NCBI GenBank assembly: GCA_018433835.1
Contig: JAHDQM010000011.1
Coordinates: 1 to 64,000 of the forward strand
Length of the DNA stretch: 64,000 nt
Direction of reading: 5' to 3'
DNA from: Methanoculleus sp.
GTDB lineage: Archaea; Halobacteriota; Methanomicrobia; Methanomicrobiales; Methanoculleaceae
Shown here: in pieces, positions 16,172-25,323 of the stretch
Layout: each line of letters begins with the position of its first letter
Numbering within the stretch: the stretch's first letter is position 1
Position numbers and translations under genes: made by a program
Notes under the pieces: generated by a model
What the model was told of the DNA's origin: nothing
What the model saw: only the letters and a program-made list of their open reading frames with translations
Databases searched by the model: none

Positions 16172-17410
16172 CTATTCTCCCTTGATGAATCCGGATGCGA
16201 GCAGGGCAGACCCGACCGCGCCGATGTACTGCGAGTGGGGCGGGACGAGGATCTCGGTCTGCAGGAGCTGGCCCATCGCGTAGACCAGCCCCTCGATCAG
16301 CGAGGTGCCGCCGACCATGATCACCGGCTCCTTGATGTCGATCTCCTGCAGCTGCTGCTCGAAGACCTGCTCCGCTACGCTGTGGCAGGCCGCAGCCGCC
16401 ACATCCTCCCGCGAGCTTCCTGCGGCGAGCGCGTTCACCAGGCTCTGCGTCCCGAAGACGATGCAGTAACTGTTCATCGGGACGTTCTTTCCCATGCCCT
16501 TCATGGCAAGGGGCCCGAGCTCGGTGATCTCCACGCCGAGACGTTTCGCGGTCATCTCCAGGAACCGGCCGCTCGCGCCGGCGCAGATCCCGCCCATCGT
16601 GAAGGTCCCGGGAATGCCGTCGAGCACGCTGATCGCCTTGTTGTCCATGCCGCCGATGTCGATGACGGTCGAGGCGCCCCGCTGGTGGCCGGCAAGGTAG
16701 ACGGCGCCCTTCGAGTTCACCGTCAGTTCCTCCTGGATCAGGTCGGCCCCGAGGTGCCTGCCGATCAGGAACCGCCCGTATCCGGTGGTGCCGACGGCCT
16801 GGATATCCTCGCGTGCGAGGCCGGCCATCTCGAGCGCGCTCGCGACGGCGCCTTCGGCGCTCTTGATGACCTCGGTCGTCGGGAGCCAGCCGGTGCCGAC
16901 GATCTCGTTGTCCTTCATCACGACCGCTTTCGTCGTGCTCGACCCCGAATCGACGCCCATCGTGATCCCGGTCTGCTCCTCACGGGCGAGGAGCGCTCTC
17001 CGGCGTGCGATGGTGGTCAGCGCCTCCATCCTGGTGAGAAGGGTTCCCGCGGTCGTCCGCTCCGTGAAAGAATAGCTCACCACCGGCAGCCGCGAGTGCT
17101 CGTGGATATACCGCCGGAGTTCGTTTCGGACGATCGCCGCCTCGGCGCACCGGAAACAGGTGCCGATGAAGACCGCGTCCGCATCGACCTTTCCGTCCAC
17201 CAGGGCTTTGCCCCGGGCGATCATGAGTTTCAGGTCGGCGCTCCGGACGTCCAGCCCGAACGCGTCGACCGCCCGCTCGACGTCGGCGAGGGCAATGTCC
17301 GGGAAGAAGACCTCTGCGTCCACCGACTCGGCGGCCTCGTAGATCTCTTTCTGGACACCGCTGTACTCGGGCCCGCAGGAGAGCTGGGCGATCCGCACCT
17401 TCCGGCTCAC
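16172..17410 (-). CDS. methanogenesis marker protein 15, ASKHA-type ATPase
   Basis: The 412-residue protein has an N-terminal domain (residues 1-140) with a Cys pair near 80-90. It is followed by an ASKHA/BcrA-BadF-like ATPase of the 2-hydroxyacyl-CoA dehydratase activase type. The phosphate loop [13 protein letters not shown] is near 152-164, and [11 protein letters not shown] lies near 275-285, where activases bind a bridging 4Fe-4S cluster. Activases use ATP to drive low-potential electron transfer. This is consistent with reducing nickel in MCR F430, though that role is inference. It overlaps mmp5 by 4 bases. Confidence 0.88.
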   Translation of the reverse strand: MSRKVRIAQLSCGPEYSGVQKEIYEAAESVDAEVFFPDIALADVERAVDAFGLDVRSADLKLMIARGKALVDGKVDADAVFIGTCFRCAEAAIVRNELRRYIHEHSRLPVVSYSFTERTTAGTLLTRMEALTTIARRRALLAREEQTGITMGVDSGSSTTKAVVMKDNEIVGTGWLPTTEVIKSAEGAVASALEMAGLAREDIQAVGTTGYGRFLIGRHLGADLIQEELTVNSKGAVYLAGHQRGASTVIDIGGMDNKAISVLDGIPGTFTMGGICAGASGRFLEMTAKRLGVEITELGPLAMKGMGKNVPMNSYCIVFGTQSLVNALAAGSSREDVAAAACHSVAEQVFEQQLQEIDIKEPVIMVGGTSLIEGLVYAMGQLLQTEILVPPHSQYIGAVGSALLASGFIKGE

Positions 17411-17859
17411 GCTTCACCCTCCTTTTCGAGACCGGCGAGGAACTTCCTGACGGCGGCGACGAACTGCACGCCTTCCTCCTCGTTTTCGGGGTACTTCAGT
17501 TCCAGGATCGGGATGCCGCTCTGGCGCAGGGAGAAAAGAATCAACTCGTCGGTGCGGGCGCACCCCATGCACCCGAACGCGAGATCCGCGTCGGTGACGA
17601 TGATCGCGGCCTCGGCCTCCTCGAGGAGGGGGCCGTAGATTGCCATCCGCCCCCGGACACCGGACGGCACCTCGACGGCCGCGTATTTCAGGCCGCGCTT
17701 GGGTTCTTCGGGCGTGATCTGCAGGGGCGGGGAGTCGACCCCTGCGGTCTGTATCCGTTCCCGGATACCGAGGGCTGCACCGAGCGGCTTATGACCGAAT
17801 CTGGCCACCAGGTCGGAGAGGATGAGGCTCGTTGCAGGATAGATGAACACCTTTGCCAT
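17407..17859 (-). CDS. methanogenesis marker protein 5
   Basis: The 150-residue protein is the Mmp5 family member expected next to mmp15 and mmp6. A Cys pair [12 protein letters not shown] near residues 103-114 could bind a metal or cluster. The fold resembles small alpha/beta proteins. Its role is unknown. It starts 5 bases after mmp6 ends. Confidence 0.87.
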   Translation of the reverse strand: MAKVFIYPATSLILSDLVARFGHKPLGAALGIRERIQTAGVDSPPLQITPEEPKRGLKYAAVEVPSGVRGRMAIYGPLLEEAEAAIIVTDADLAFGCMGCARTDELILFSLRQSGIPILELKYPENEEEGVQFVAAVRKFLAGLEKEGEA

Positions 17860-17864
17860 TCTGT

Positions 17865-18329
17865 TCAGGACTCCTCTGTATCTATCAGTTCTTGTAGTCG
17901 CTTGATATCGAGTTTCGGTTTCTTATCGAGTGTGGGCGGTGCCGGTTCCGCCTCCTCTCCACCCCGCCGGTCGAGTTCCTCGAGGCCGCGGGTGATGTAG
18001 CGGAGGATGCGGAATTCCCGTTCGTGGCCGAGATAGCCCGGCCTCGCTCCGCCGAGGTTCGCCCGGCACCGTCTCGGGTCGCCGGGAGGGAAACCCCGGT
18101 CCTTGACGAATATGTGGGCGGGGTCGAACGCGCGGATCACTTCGATGAGGCGGTCGACGGACTCGGGTTCGCCCGTCACCTGCAGTCCAAAACACGTCTC
18201 CTTGATCAGGACGCCTTCCGATGCTTCATATGCCCTGAGCGCGAGCTCGCCGGGGGTCATGGACGGGGACTCGACAAAGACGTACTTGGTCACCGTGCCC
18301 ACGTAGTCCGGAGAATATTCGGCCATCAT
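17865..18329 (-). CDS. methanogenesis marker protein 6
   Basis: The 154-residue protein matches the Mmp6 family. It has the conserved FVKDRGFPPGDPRRCRANLGG segment (quoted in part: FVKDRGFPPGDPRRC) near residues 87-101. The C-terminal third is charged and variable. Its start overlaps the mmp3 stop by 4 bases. Function unknown beyond the genomic link to MCR. Confidence 0.87.
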   Translation of the reverse strand: MMAEYSPDYVGTVTKYVFVESPSMTPGELALRAYEASEGVLIKETCFGLQVTGEPESVDRLIEVIRAFDPAHIFVKDRGFPPGDPRRCRANLGGARPGYLGHEREFRILRYITRGLEELDRRGGEEAEPAPPTLDKKPKLDIKRLQELIDTEES

Positions 18330-19852
18330 TTCACCTCCTTCACGTACACCGTCGCCCCCTCGCGCATCCCGGCAAGGTTCGCCGCATCGAGCACGTGCCC
18401 GATGACGTTCGTGCCTGTAAGCGGCTCGGAGGTCGGGCCGAACTCGGCGTTCGGTGTCGTGCGGATGCCGACCATGCCGGTCCCCCGCCGCGAGTCGTTG
18501 GTCATCGCAAGGGTAAACGCCGGCACCTCGCCCGTGGGAGTGTTCTCCGGGATGATCCCGACGCCCTTCGCGATCTTCGGCTTGAAGAGGAAGACGTCCT
18601 CGAACGTGAAGACGAGCGGCATCTTCCCGACGGCGTGGTGCTTGAGCCCGGTCACCTCACGGAAGATCTTGACCGACCGGGGCGCGGCCGCCTCGTCGAG
18701 GGTGATGCTGATGACGTGATCGGCGGGCTCCGTCGCGACCCTGACCTCGCCTGCGGCCAGAACCTCGAGCGTCGTTGCCGGGGTCTGGCCGACCACGATG
18801 CGGTCGCCAACGGCTGCATCGGCAGTGAGGGAGACACCCCGCCGGGCGGCGACCGCCTCCGCCTCGGGAAGCGCGAGGCCGACCAGGTCGAACCGTTCCG
18901 GCTCTGCACGGATGGCGAGGAGGGCGCCCTCACCGGCAAACCGGACGAGCTCGATACCGTGGACAACCCGGCCTACGACGGTGTGTACCGGGCTTGCCGA
19001 CACGCCCTGCGTGTAGATGTAGACCGCTCCCGCGGATTTCCCGGCGGTCCTGACCGTGATGGTCCCTTCAAGCCTCGGGCCGGGAAACTCCGCCGGAACC
19101 TTCGTCGGGACCAGGTGTGCGTCGGCGACGTGGGTGCTGCTCGAACGATCGGTCTGGAATCTGCCGCTCTGCACGGAGAGAAGGAAATGCTCGACGCTCC
19201 GTGCGGTTTCGGTCTCGATCCCGTCTCCTCCGAAGCCCTGTACTTCGGCCTCCACGTAAGAGACGACCTGCATCCCGTCCTCAAGCGGGAACTCCGCGTC
19301 GCGGGTGATGATGGCGTTTGAGCGGTCGGCACGCCGGAATATCCGTTCGACCTCGATGACCCGGTCGCCGTCGCCGATGCGGTCGAGCAGCCCCCGGCCG
19401 GTGACGACCCTGCCGATGACGCCGCCGTCCGCCGGGGTGCCGTAGTCGGCGGCATGGCGCATGCGCGCGAAGATCAGGTAGGACTTGGACGGGTCGTAGC
19501 CCCCGCACCCGAGGATTACGTCGCCCCGCTCATACCTGCCCGGCTCACGCGCAGGCCGGAGGTCGGACTCGAACGGCCCGAAGGAGGCGGCGTAGCGGTC
19601 CTGCCAGTGCACGTGGAGCCGTTCGGCAAGCCCGGGCCGAAAAAGCCGGGAGACCGTCGCCGCCTCCGCCATCTCGACGGTCATATCGCCGGCGGAGGTG
19701 ACGAACCTGACCTCCTGCGACGCCGCCGCATCCTCCTCGAGTGCCGGGCGGATGACGGCGACGCTGCACCGCTCGTCCCGTCCGGGAAGGAGATCCCCGA
19801 GCAGGGAACCCGCCGGAACCAGAACGTGTTTTCCGTCCAGGAGGATCTCCAT
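18326..19852 (-). CDS. methanogenesis marker protein 3
   Basis: This protein of about 508 residues belongs to the Mmp3 family, which was detected in the MCR-activating component. Part of it (about residues 160-330) resembles cyclophilin-type peptidyl-prolyl isomerases in layout, such as GVIGRVVTGRGLLDRI. I chose the ATG at 19852 because GGTG lies about 9 bases upstream and it follows the atwA stop; a GTG at 19861 is possible. It is the second gene of the operon. Confidence 0.88.
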   Translation of the reverse strand: MEILLDGKHVLVPAGSLLGDLLPGRDERCSVAVIRPALEEDAAASQEVRFVTSAGDMTVEMAEAATVSRLFRPGLAERLHVHWQDRYAASFGPFESDLRPAREPGRYERGDVILGCGGYDPSKSYLIFARMRHAADYGTPADGGVIGRVVTGRGLLDRIGDGDRVIEVERIFRRADRSNAIITRDAEFPLEDGMQVVSYVEAEVQGFGGDGIETETARSVEHFLLSVQSGRFQTDRSSSTHVADAHLVPTKVPAEFPGPRLEGTITVRTAGKSAGAVYIYTQGVSASPVHTVVGRVVHGIELVRFAGEGALLAIRAEPERFDLVGLALPEAEAVAARRGVSLTADAAVGDRIVVGQTPATTLEVLAAGEVRVATEPADHVISITLDEAAAPRSVKIFREVTGLKHHAVGKMPLVFTFEDVFLFKPKIAKGVGIIPENTPTGEVPAFTLAMTNDSRRGTGMVGIRTTPNAEFGPTSEPLTGTNVIGHVLDAANLAGMREGATVYVKEVK

Positions 19853-19862
19853 TACGCGCACC

Positions 19863-21476
19863 TCAGGGGGCTCCGCCGGCCCCCATCACTTTTCGTTCGT
19901 CCTCGGTGAGGTGGGCGAGCACCTCCTCCGTCGGGCCCATCTGGATGATCTTGCCTCCCCGCATGAGGGCCACGCGGTCGCAGATATCTCTCACAAATTC
20001 CATATCGTGCGAGACCACGATAAATGTCTCGTCCATCTCTTCGCGGGCATGGAGGATCGAGTGCTTCACGTCGATCTTCGTGATGGGGTCCATCGTGCCG
20101 GTCGGTTCGTCGAGGACGACGAGCAGGGGTTCGCGGATGAGGACCTGGGCCAGCGCCACGCGGTGCTTCTCGCCCTCGGAGAGCTGACTCGGATAGCGGT
20201 CCAGGATCTCCTTGCTCTTCTCGGGCGTAAACCCGGCCATCCCGAGGGTGATGATTGCCTTCCTCATGGCGAGCTCCTTGGGGAACTCAAGGCCGATGGC
20301 GTCGGTGAGGTTGTCGAGCACCGTCCTGTGCGGGTAGAGGTCGTACTCCTGGTGGAGAAGCCCGATGTAGCCCTTCGCCCGGCCCCGGTGCTCGATCCCG
20401 GGCTTGGTCATATCGATCCAGTCGTCTCCAATCCGGATATTCATCTCGCCGCTGGTGGGTTCGAGGATCCCGGATATGATCCGGGAGAGGGTTGTCTTTC
20501 CCGCACCGCTCTTGCCGATGATCCCGAAGATCTCCTTCTCACCGACATCGTACGAGACGCCGTTGACCGCCCTGACCACGCCCCGGTCGACCGAAAGGTA
20601 GCGCTTGACCACGTCCCGGGCGATCAGGATCTTCTCGCCGACCTCCCCGGCCTCGTGCTGCTCGACGTCGCTGTAGTCTTCCATGAACCGGCGGATGACT
20701 TCATCCGGGGCCCCGATCCCCTTGATCTCCCCGTTTTCAAGGAGGATGGCCCGGTCCACAACGTCCTCGATGACGTTTGAGAAGTGCGACGTGATCACCA
20801 TTCCCATATCGTTTGCCTGCGCGCTCTCGATGAGCATCCGGTGGACGAGCGTGGCGGTCTCCGGATCGAGCGTCCCGGTCGGCTCGTCCGCAAAGAGCAT
20901 GAACGGGTTTTTCGCGAGCTGCCGGGCGAGCACCACCCGCTGCTTCTCGCCGCCGGAGAGGTCGCGGGCGATGTGCATCATCCGGTGGGAGAGCCTGACC
21001 TGGTCGATGAGGTCGGCGGCCCTGCTGACCGCCTTCTCCGTCGGGTAGCCGATGTCGTCGAGCGCCCGCAGGATGTTCTCGATCACCCGGTCGTCGCCGT
21101 AGAGAGCGAACGTCCGCTGGAACATGATGGCGGTCCTTCGCATGATCCGCCGTTTCATCGTCGCGTTCTCTTCCCCCCAGAGGTCGATGTCCATCGGTTT
21201 GAGTTCGCCCCCGCAGGCAGGGCACGGCTTCCCCGCCTCGCTCGGGACGCCGATGTAGTCGCACTTCTCACAGGCGACGACGTGATAGATGATCGCACCC
21301 CGCGTCGGGGGCTGGTCCACGCCCCGCATAAGGTGCATAAGAACGGTCTTACCGGCCCCGCTTCTCCCGATAATACCGACCGTCTCTCCCTCCGCCACCT
21401 CAAAATTTATGTCTTTGAGTGCAATGGTCCCATTGAACTCCATGCAGAGGTCCTTTACCGTAATGAGTGGGGTCAT
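19863..21476 (-). CDS. atwA: MCR activation component A2 (AtwA), twin ABC ATPase
   Basis: AtwA supplies ATP for reductive activation of methyl-coenzyme M reductase. The 537-residue protein has two ABC domains. Walker A of the first is GRSGAGKT at 37-44, with signature LSGGEKQRV near 185. The second has GKSGAGKTTL near residue 330 and signature LSEGEKHRV near 440. A zinc-ribbon-like insert with CEKC at 69-72 and CPAC at 85-88 sits inside the first domain and is typical of A2. GGAG lies 6 bases upstream of the ATG. It heads the operon and has its own TATA box. mcrC is not in this window. Confidence 0.94.
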   Translation of the reverse strand: MTPLITVKDLCMEFNGTIALKDINFEVAEGETVGIIGRSGAGKTVLMHLMRGVDQPPTRGAIIYHVVACEKCDYIGVPSEAGKPCPACGGELKPMDIDLWGEENATMKRRIMRRTAIMFQRTFALYGDDRVIENILRALDDIGYPTEKAVSRAADLIDQVRLSHRMMHIARDLSGGEKQRVVLARQLAKNPFMLFADEPTGTLDPETATLVHRMLIESAQANDMGMVITSHFSNVIEDVVDRAILLENGEIKGIGAPDEVIRRFMEDYSDVEQHEAGEVGEKILIARDVVKRYLSVDRGVVRAVNGVSYDVGEKEIFGIIGKSGAGKTTLSRIISGILEPTSGEMNIRIGDDWIDMTKPGIEHRGRAKGYIGLLHQEYDLYPHRTVLDNLTDAIGLEFPKELAMRKAIITLGMAGFTPEKSKEILDRYPSQLSEGEKHRVALAQVLIREPLLVVLDEPTGTMDPITKIDVKHSILHAREEMDETFIVVSHDMEFVRDICDRVALMRGGKIIQMGPTEEVLAHLTEDERKVMGAGGAP

Positions 21477-21522
21477 CTTGAGCTCCTCGTTAAACTAATC
21501 TTCTCTTGGTATCATATTAGAG

Positions 21523-21530
21523 TTTATATT
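21523..21530 (-). promoter_or_regulatory. TATA box of the atwA-mmp operon
   Basis: On the minus strand the sequence reads AATATAAA and lies about 50 bases upstream of the atwA ATG. It overlaps the end of the HAD gene. Transcription would start near 21500, leaving a leader of about 25 bases that contains the GGAG ribosome site. Confidence 0.55.
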
Positions 21531-22366
21531 GTTGCACTTTTCCCGGTCGCCGCAGTATCCGTGAGAAGTTCCGCCACGATACCGGGCACCTCGCTGACGT
21601 CGTGGATCACCCGGTCCGCAGTAGCATAGAGTATGTCTGGTTTCCTATCGGACTGCTGTTCGGTGAGTACTGCAAGATCCGCCTTCCGGAAAGCGTTCAG
21701 GTCGTTGATGGCATCCCCTACCATAACAACTTTATCGTACTGTTCCTGGAGGTCTTCCACGATCCGGGCCTTCATCGAGGGGGTCGCAACGCCGTAAACC
21801 CTTTCTCTGGGGATGCCGAGGTAGTCGCCCATCCGTTCGAGTTTCGCCACGCGGTCCCCGGATGCTATGTACGCGGGAACGCCCATCCGGTGCAGTTCGC
21901 TGACGGCCTCTCTCGCACCCTCAAACGGCCTTCCGCCGGTCGTCACCGTGAACTCGATGCAGGAAAGGTCCATGTTCAGGATCACGCCGCTGTTCATGGT
22001 GACGATCGACTCCCTCTTGCAGCAGCTCCAGACCTGCCGGATACAGGCCTGCAGGTCGCCGATCCGGGCATGCCGGTCGGTGTAGAGGAGATTCCCGACA
22101 TCTTCGGCGGGGATGACCCGCCGGGAGCAGGCCACCCCGAACCCGATCGAGCGCTCCAGGAAGAACTCCGAGAGGAGCTGGTCTTCCGGCGCCTCCATGA
22201 CGTCCCGGGAGTGGAGGTGGAGGACGACGAGCACCCTTGCCTCGGCCCCGAAGGTGAGGGTCGTGGTCTCGACCTCGGTCAGCATCTCGTCGCGGAGGAG
22301 ATCGCGTGCTACACGGTAGGTCCGCAGAAGTGTGCCCGCACTATCGAAAACAACGGCTACCGACAT
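21524..22366 (-). CDS. HAD-superfamily phosphatase, methanogen type
   Basis: The 280-residue protein has HAD motif I as VFDSAGTL near residues 7-14, with Asp8 as nucleophile, but the second aspartate of DxD is replaced by Ala (DSA). Motif II is ASGD near 178-181. The P-type-ATPase-like C-terminal motif VGDAINDLNAF is near 226-236. This resembles P-type-ATPase-like HAD proteins of methanogens whose substrate is not known. A cysteine pair (SCCKRES) sits in the cap. Loss of the second Asp may change the activity from phosphatase to phosphotransfer. Confidence 0.82.
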   Translation of the reverse strand: MSVAVVFDSAGTLLRTYRVARDLLRDEMLTEVETTTLTFGAEARVLVVLHLHSRDVMEAPEDQLLSEFFLERSIGFGVACSRRVIPAEDVGNLLYTDRHARIGDLQACIRQVWSCCKRESIVTMNSGVILNMDLSCIEFTVTTGGRPFEGAREAVSELHRMGVPAYIASGDRVAKLERMGDYLGIPRERVYGVATPSMKARIVEDLQEQYDKVVMVGDAINDLNAFRKADLAVLTEQQSDRKPDILYATADRVIHDVSEVPGIVAELLTDTAATGKSATI

Positions 22367-22409
22367 GTATTCTCACGTCAATAAGTCTATGTATTGGTCG
22401 TCTGAATGA

Positions 22410-23345
22410 ATGACTATGTTACTGAGTGAGACGGCAGCAAGTATAAAGAGTATGGAGATCCGGGGCGCCGGCAGGATCGCCCGGGCAGCGGTGGAAGCAC
22501 TGGCCGATTATGCCCGTAATCTCGATGCATCCGACCCCGAGACCTTCAAACAGGAGATGCTGAGGGCGGCCGACATCCTCACCGGAACCCGCCCGACCGC
22601 CGTCTCGCTCCCGAACGCGGTGAGAAGCGTGATGCGGGCTCTCGACTCGTTCGAGTCGGTGGAAGCCGCGCGGGATGCGGTTCTTGCCCGGGCAGCGGAG
22701 TTCATCGATCACTCGGAGCACGCGGTCGAGCGGATAGCGGAGATCGGGGCACGCCACATCTCCGACGGCGACGTCCTCCTGACCCACTGCAACTCCGAGG
22801 CGGCGCTCGGGTGCATCCTCGAGGCCCACCGGCAGGGCAAGGAGATCGAGGTCTACGCGACGGAAGTTCGACCCCGGGGCCAGGGGCTCATCACCATCAG
22901 GACCTTGAACGATGCCGGAATCAGGACGAACTACATCGTCGACTCGGCGGTCCGCTACTTCATCAACGACGTCGACCTGGTCTTCGTCGGCGCCGACGCG
23001 ATCGCGGTGAACGGCGCGGTGGTCAACAAGATCGGGACCGCCCAGATCGCCCACGCCGCAAGCGAGGCGCGGACGAACGTCATCGTTGCGGCGGAGACCT
23101 ACAAGTTCGCGCCAAAGACGATCCTCGGGGAACTGATCGAGATCGAGGAGCGGGACCCCGACGAGGTTCTGCCCCGGGCAGTGGCGGTGGAACTCCCCTT
23201 CGTCCGGGTCAGGAACCCGGCCTTCGACGTGACCCCCGCGGAGTACGTCGACCTGATCGTCACCGAGCAGGGGGCGATCCCGCCCGGGCTCGCGTATACG
23301 GTGATCCGGGACTACCTGGGGTGGAAGATCGAGGAGCTGCGGTGA
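22410..23345 (+). CDS. ribose 1,5-bisphosphate isomerase (eIF2B-like)
   Basis: This 311-residue protein is the archaeal member of the eIF2B-alpha/MTNA superfamily that converts ribose 1,5-bisphosphate to ribulose 1,5-bisphosphate. It feeds type III RuBisCO in AMP recycling or the reductive hexulose-phosphate pathway. Diagnostic segments are THCNSEAALG near residues 129-138, ETYKFAPKT near 230 and FVGADAIAVNG near 190, with Cys131 and Asp193 in active-site positions. It is divergent from the HAD gene with a 43-base gap. RuBisCO is not in the window. Confidence 0.93.
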   Translation: MTMLLSETAASIKSMEIRGAGRIARAAVEALADYARNLDASDPETFKQEMLRAADILTGTRPTAVSLPNAVRSVMRALDSFESVEAARDAVLARAAEFIDHSEHAVERIAEIGARHISDGDVLLTHCNSEAALGCILEAHRQGKEIEVYATEVRPRGQGLITIRTLNDAGIRTNYIVDSAVRYFINDVDLVFVGADAIAVNGAVVNKIGTAQIAHAASEARTNVIVAAETYKFAPKTILGELIEIEERDPDEVLPRAVAVELPFVRVRNPAFDVTPAEYVDLIVTEQGAIPPGLAYTVIRDYLGWKIEELR

Positions 23346-23502
23346 GAGGAGTTCGGATCCTGGAATCATCCGGTCGGCAACGATGGCATTGTCTATGCTG
23401 GCCGGTCAGGCGGGAATACCCAATGGGGCGCTGTACAACTCAGCAGGCTATGCATACTATTAAATATCCGTATATCCTAAGAGATATTTACCTCCAGTTT
23501 TT

Positions 23503-23642
23503 CCTGGGGGGCAGGAGAGGCATACCTTCGAGTACGGGAAGAGCACATCTCCCCTGCCTCCGGGCACGCGGGACGTTCACCCATCCGATTCGCTACTGGC
23601 AGGGTGAACCTCCGCACTGGTGCAGGCGCCGCCTGCAGCACC
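23503..23642 (-). repeat. orphan copy (E) of the structured leader
   Basis: Read on the minus strand this is nearly identical to the leaders of the four plus-strand secreted-protein genes. It has the GCAGGC/GCCTGC hairpin (23622-23636 region), the GTTCACC/GGTGAAC stem and the CCCGGAGGCA arm (23555-23564). The opposing arm has decayed (23503-23513). GGAGGTAAAT, a ribosome-site-like sequence, follows, but then ATA rather than ATG and no open frame. The upstream promoter box and TATA are missing. It looks like a relic of a lost gene or a mobile copy of the element. Confidence 0.8.
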
Positions 23643-24024
23643 CATGACTGAGAACTCAACGTTCCTCTGGATCCCTTTTACGTCGCAAACAGTTACACGT
23701 CGAGACGTTTCGATCATTTTGCCCCCTGAAGGATGCCGCAGCCGGCCGAGGGAGAGGTCCGGTACCAGCACGGGAGGGATCTCCACGGATTTGGGCTTTG
23801 ACACTCTCCACGGCTAACGTCGGGGGCTTTCTTGCATCTTGAACCCCGGATCTGTAATCGATCCAGACCTCCCCGGGGGGCGTGAAGACATGCTTCGGAC
23901 TAAAACTCGCATGAACTCTCCGGACGCCGAAATCAGGCACCATCATTGGTCACGGGCCGTACCCGGGGAGGTACTCGCCTGCCCCTGCAGGAAACCACGC
24001 GACAGCCGCCCATGCAAACGTTCA

Positions 24025-24038
24025 TCAGGTAAACCTGA
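24025..24038. promoter_or_regulatory. palindromic operator of the RelBE pair
   Basis: TCAGGT-AA-ACCTGA is a perfect inverted repeat that ends 12 bases before the antitoxin ATG, and AATATACC follows it. RelB-type antitoxins commonly repress their own promoter through such sites. No Shine-Dalgarno is present, so the message may be leaderless. Confidence 0.55.
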
Positions 24039-24050
24039 ATATACCTCAGT

Positions 24051-24284
24051 ATGACCAGCACCACCATCAAGATCGACGTCGAACTCAAGGGTCGGCTCAA
24101 CGCCCTGAAAGTCCATCCCCGGGAATCTTACAATGAGGTGATCGAGCGCCTGGTCGACATGGCAATCGACGAAGAGCCGCTCAGTGAGGAGACGATCCGC
24201 CAGATCGAGCGATCGCTTGAGGATCTCAGGGCCGGGAGGGTCTACACTCTGGAGGAGGTCATGGCGGAGCTGAAGGAGGAATGA
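24051..24284 (+). CDS. antitoxin of a RelBE-type module
   Basis: The 77-residue protein begins with a ribbon-helix-helix-like segment (TSTTIKIDVELKGRLNAL), followed by helices and an acidic C-terminus that would wrap the toxin. It matches archaeal RelB-like/DUF7557-type antitoxins by layout. It overlaps the toxin gene by 4 bases, the standard arrangement of type II modules. Confidence 0.8.
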   Translation: MTSTTIKIDVELKGRLNALKVHPRESYNEVIERLVDMAIDEEPLSEETIRQIERSLEDLRAGRVYTLEEVMAELKEE

Positions 24285-24553
24285 CCTACCGCGTGGTCGT
24301 CACCGCAGCGGCCCGTCATGATTTCAAGAGCATTCCACGACCCATAGCAGTCCGGATAGGCGAGGAACTTGCATCGCTCGCCGGCGAGACCGACCCGAAG
24401 AAGCATCTCAAAAGATTGAAGGGAGCGAGCAATCCCCCGCTCTACTCGCTCCGGAGCGGGGACTACCGGGTGGTTCTCTCGATCATAGACGACCTCCTGG
24501 TGATCCATGTCATCGCAGTCGGACACCGGAGCAGGGTGTATCGGAGGTTCTGA
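24281..24553 (+). CDS. RelE/ParE-family toxin
   Basis: The 90-residue protein has the RelE fold signature. It starts MTYRVVVTAAARHDFKSI, continues with LKGASNPPLYSLRSGDYRVV (key part YSLRSGDYRV) and ends HVIAVGHRSRVYRRF. RelE toxins cleave mRNA at the ribosome. Arg residues in the GDYRV strand and the terminal RVYRRF match catalytic or RNA-binding positions. GGAGG for this gene lies inside the antitoxin 3' end. The 162 bases after it (24554-24715) show nothing. Confidence 0.87.
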   Translation: MTYRVVVTAAARHDFKSIPRPIAVRIGEELASLAGETDPKKHLKRLKGASNPPLYSLRSGDYRVVLSIIDDLLVIHVIAVGHRSRVYRRF

Positions 24554-24715
24554 GCAGGGGATCTCCGCAAGAGGCCACGGGGCTCCTCGATCGTACCCAC
24601 CGGGGCGCGCGAGACCAGGTGGACCGGGGTTGCCGGAGGATACCGGCACCTGCGTCAAATCAGTCAAGCGGATGCGCCCAGAGGGGGGGCCCTCCTTCGG
24701 TCGACCGAGAGGGCC

Positions 24716-25120
24716 TTAGGTCTCAGGGGAAACCCTGGGAATATACGACGGATACGTCTGATAAGCGGTATCAACCATGCATGAATCGTTGATCTTCACC
24801 ACAATCATCGAAGCGGTCATACGGTCGTCGGGGTCAGGATCCAGAGGATGGAAGACAATCTGTGTGTAGTTCATATCTCTTTCGGGATAGGAACCCTTTG
24901 AGAAGACGATCGTATTGATGCTCCTGTTGTCCAGCAGCCCGACGACCTCCGGGTCATGGAGCGCCACGGTCAACGCGTGGAGCGACGTGATCTCCGCCGG
25001 ACACGTGTCGTCGGCCACGGTTCCGGGGGTGTTCTGCGGTGCGAGGAGATAACCTACCCCACCACCGACTATGAAGGCCAGGACCAGGAGGCCGGCCGTC
25101 AACGGATTTATGCGATCCAT
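24716..25120 (-). CDS. hypothetical membrane-anchored protein
   Basis: About 134 residues. A single hydrophobic helix spans residues 7-25 (GLLVLAFIVGGGVGYLLA), followed by an extracytosolic domain with two cysteines. I do not recognise the domain. The ATG at 25120 has GGTGA at the right distance and gives an N-terminus MDRINPLTAG; an upstream GTG frame is less likely. It is separated from the ABC permease gene by about 200 bases. Confidence 0.65.
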   Translation of the reverse strand: MDRINPLTAGLLVLAFIVGGGVGYLLAPQNTPGTVADDTCPAEITSLHALTVALHDPEVVGLLDNRSINTIVFSKGSYPERDMNYTQIVFHPLDPDPDDRMTASMIVVKINDSCMVDTAYQTYPSYIPRVSPET

Positions 25121-25323
25121 GATTTCACCGGATATGCCTACGCCCACCGCGGGACACTATATTCCAGGTCTGGGATTACAGACGGAGACGTCAACGTTCT
25201 CCCATAATACCATTCTGTGGCAATCGTCTACACGTCAGGACGCAGGGAAGTACCAGTGCCCCGGATACCGGTTCCGGACAGGGGTGCCGCCGGCAGGGGC
25301 ATAGCCCGGTGGAGCCGTTGTCG

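Larger units (their letters stand above)
23346..24050. other. long intergenic region with an orphan leader
   Basis: This 705-base gap between the isomerase gene and the RelBE pair contains the orphan leader copy at 23503-23642. It is AT-rich at 23450-23500 and otherwise GC-rich with no convincing gene. It marks the left edge of the surface-protein island as I see it. Confidence 0.6.
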
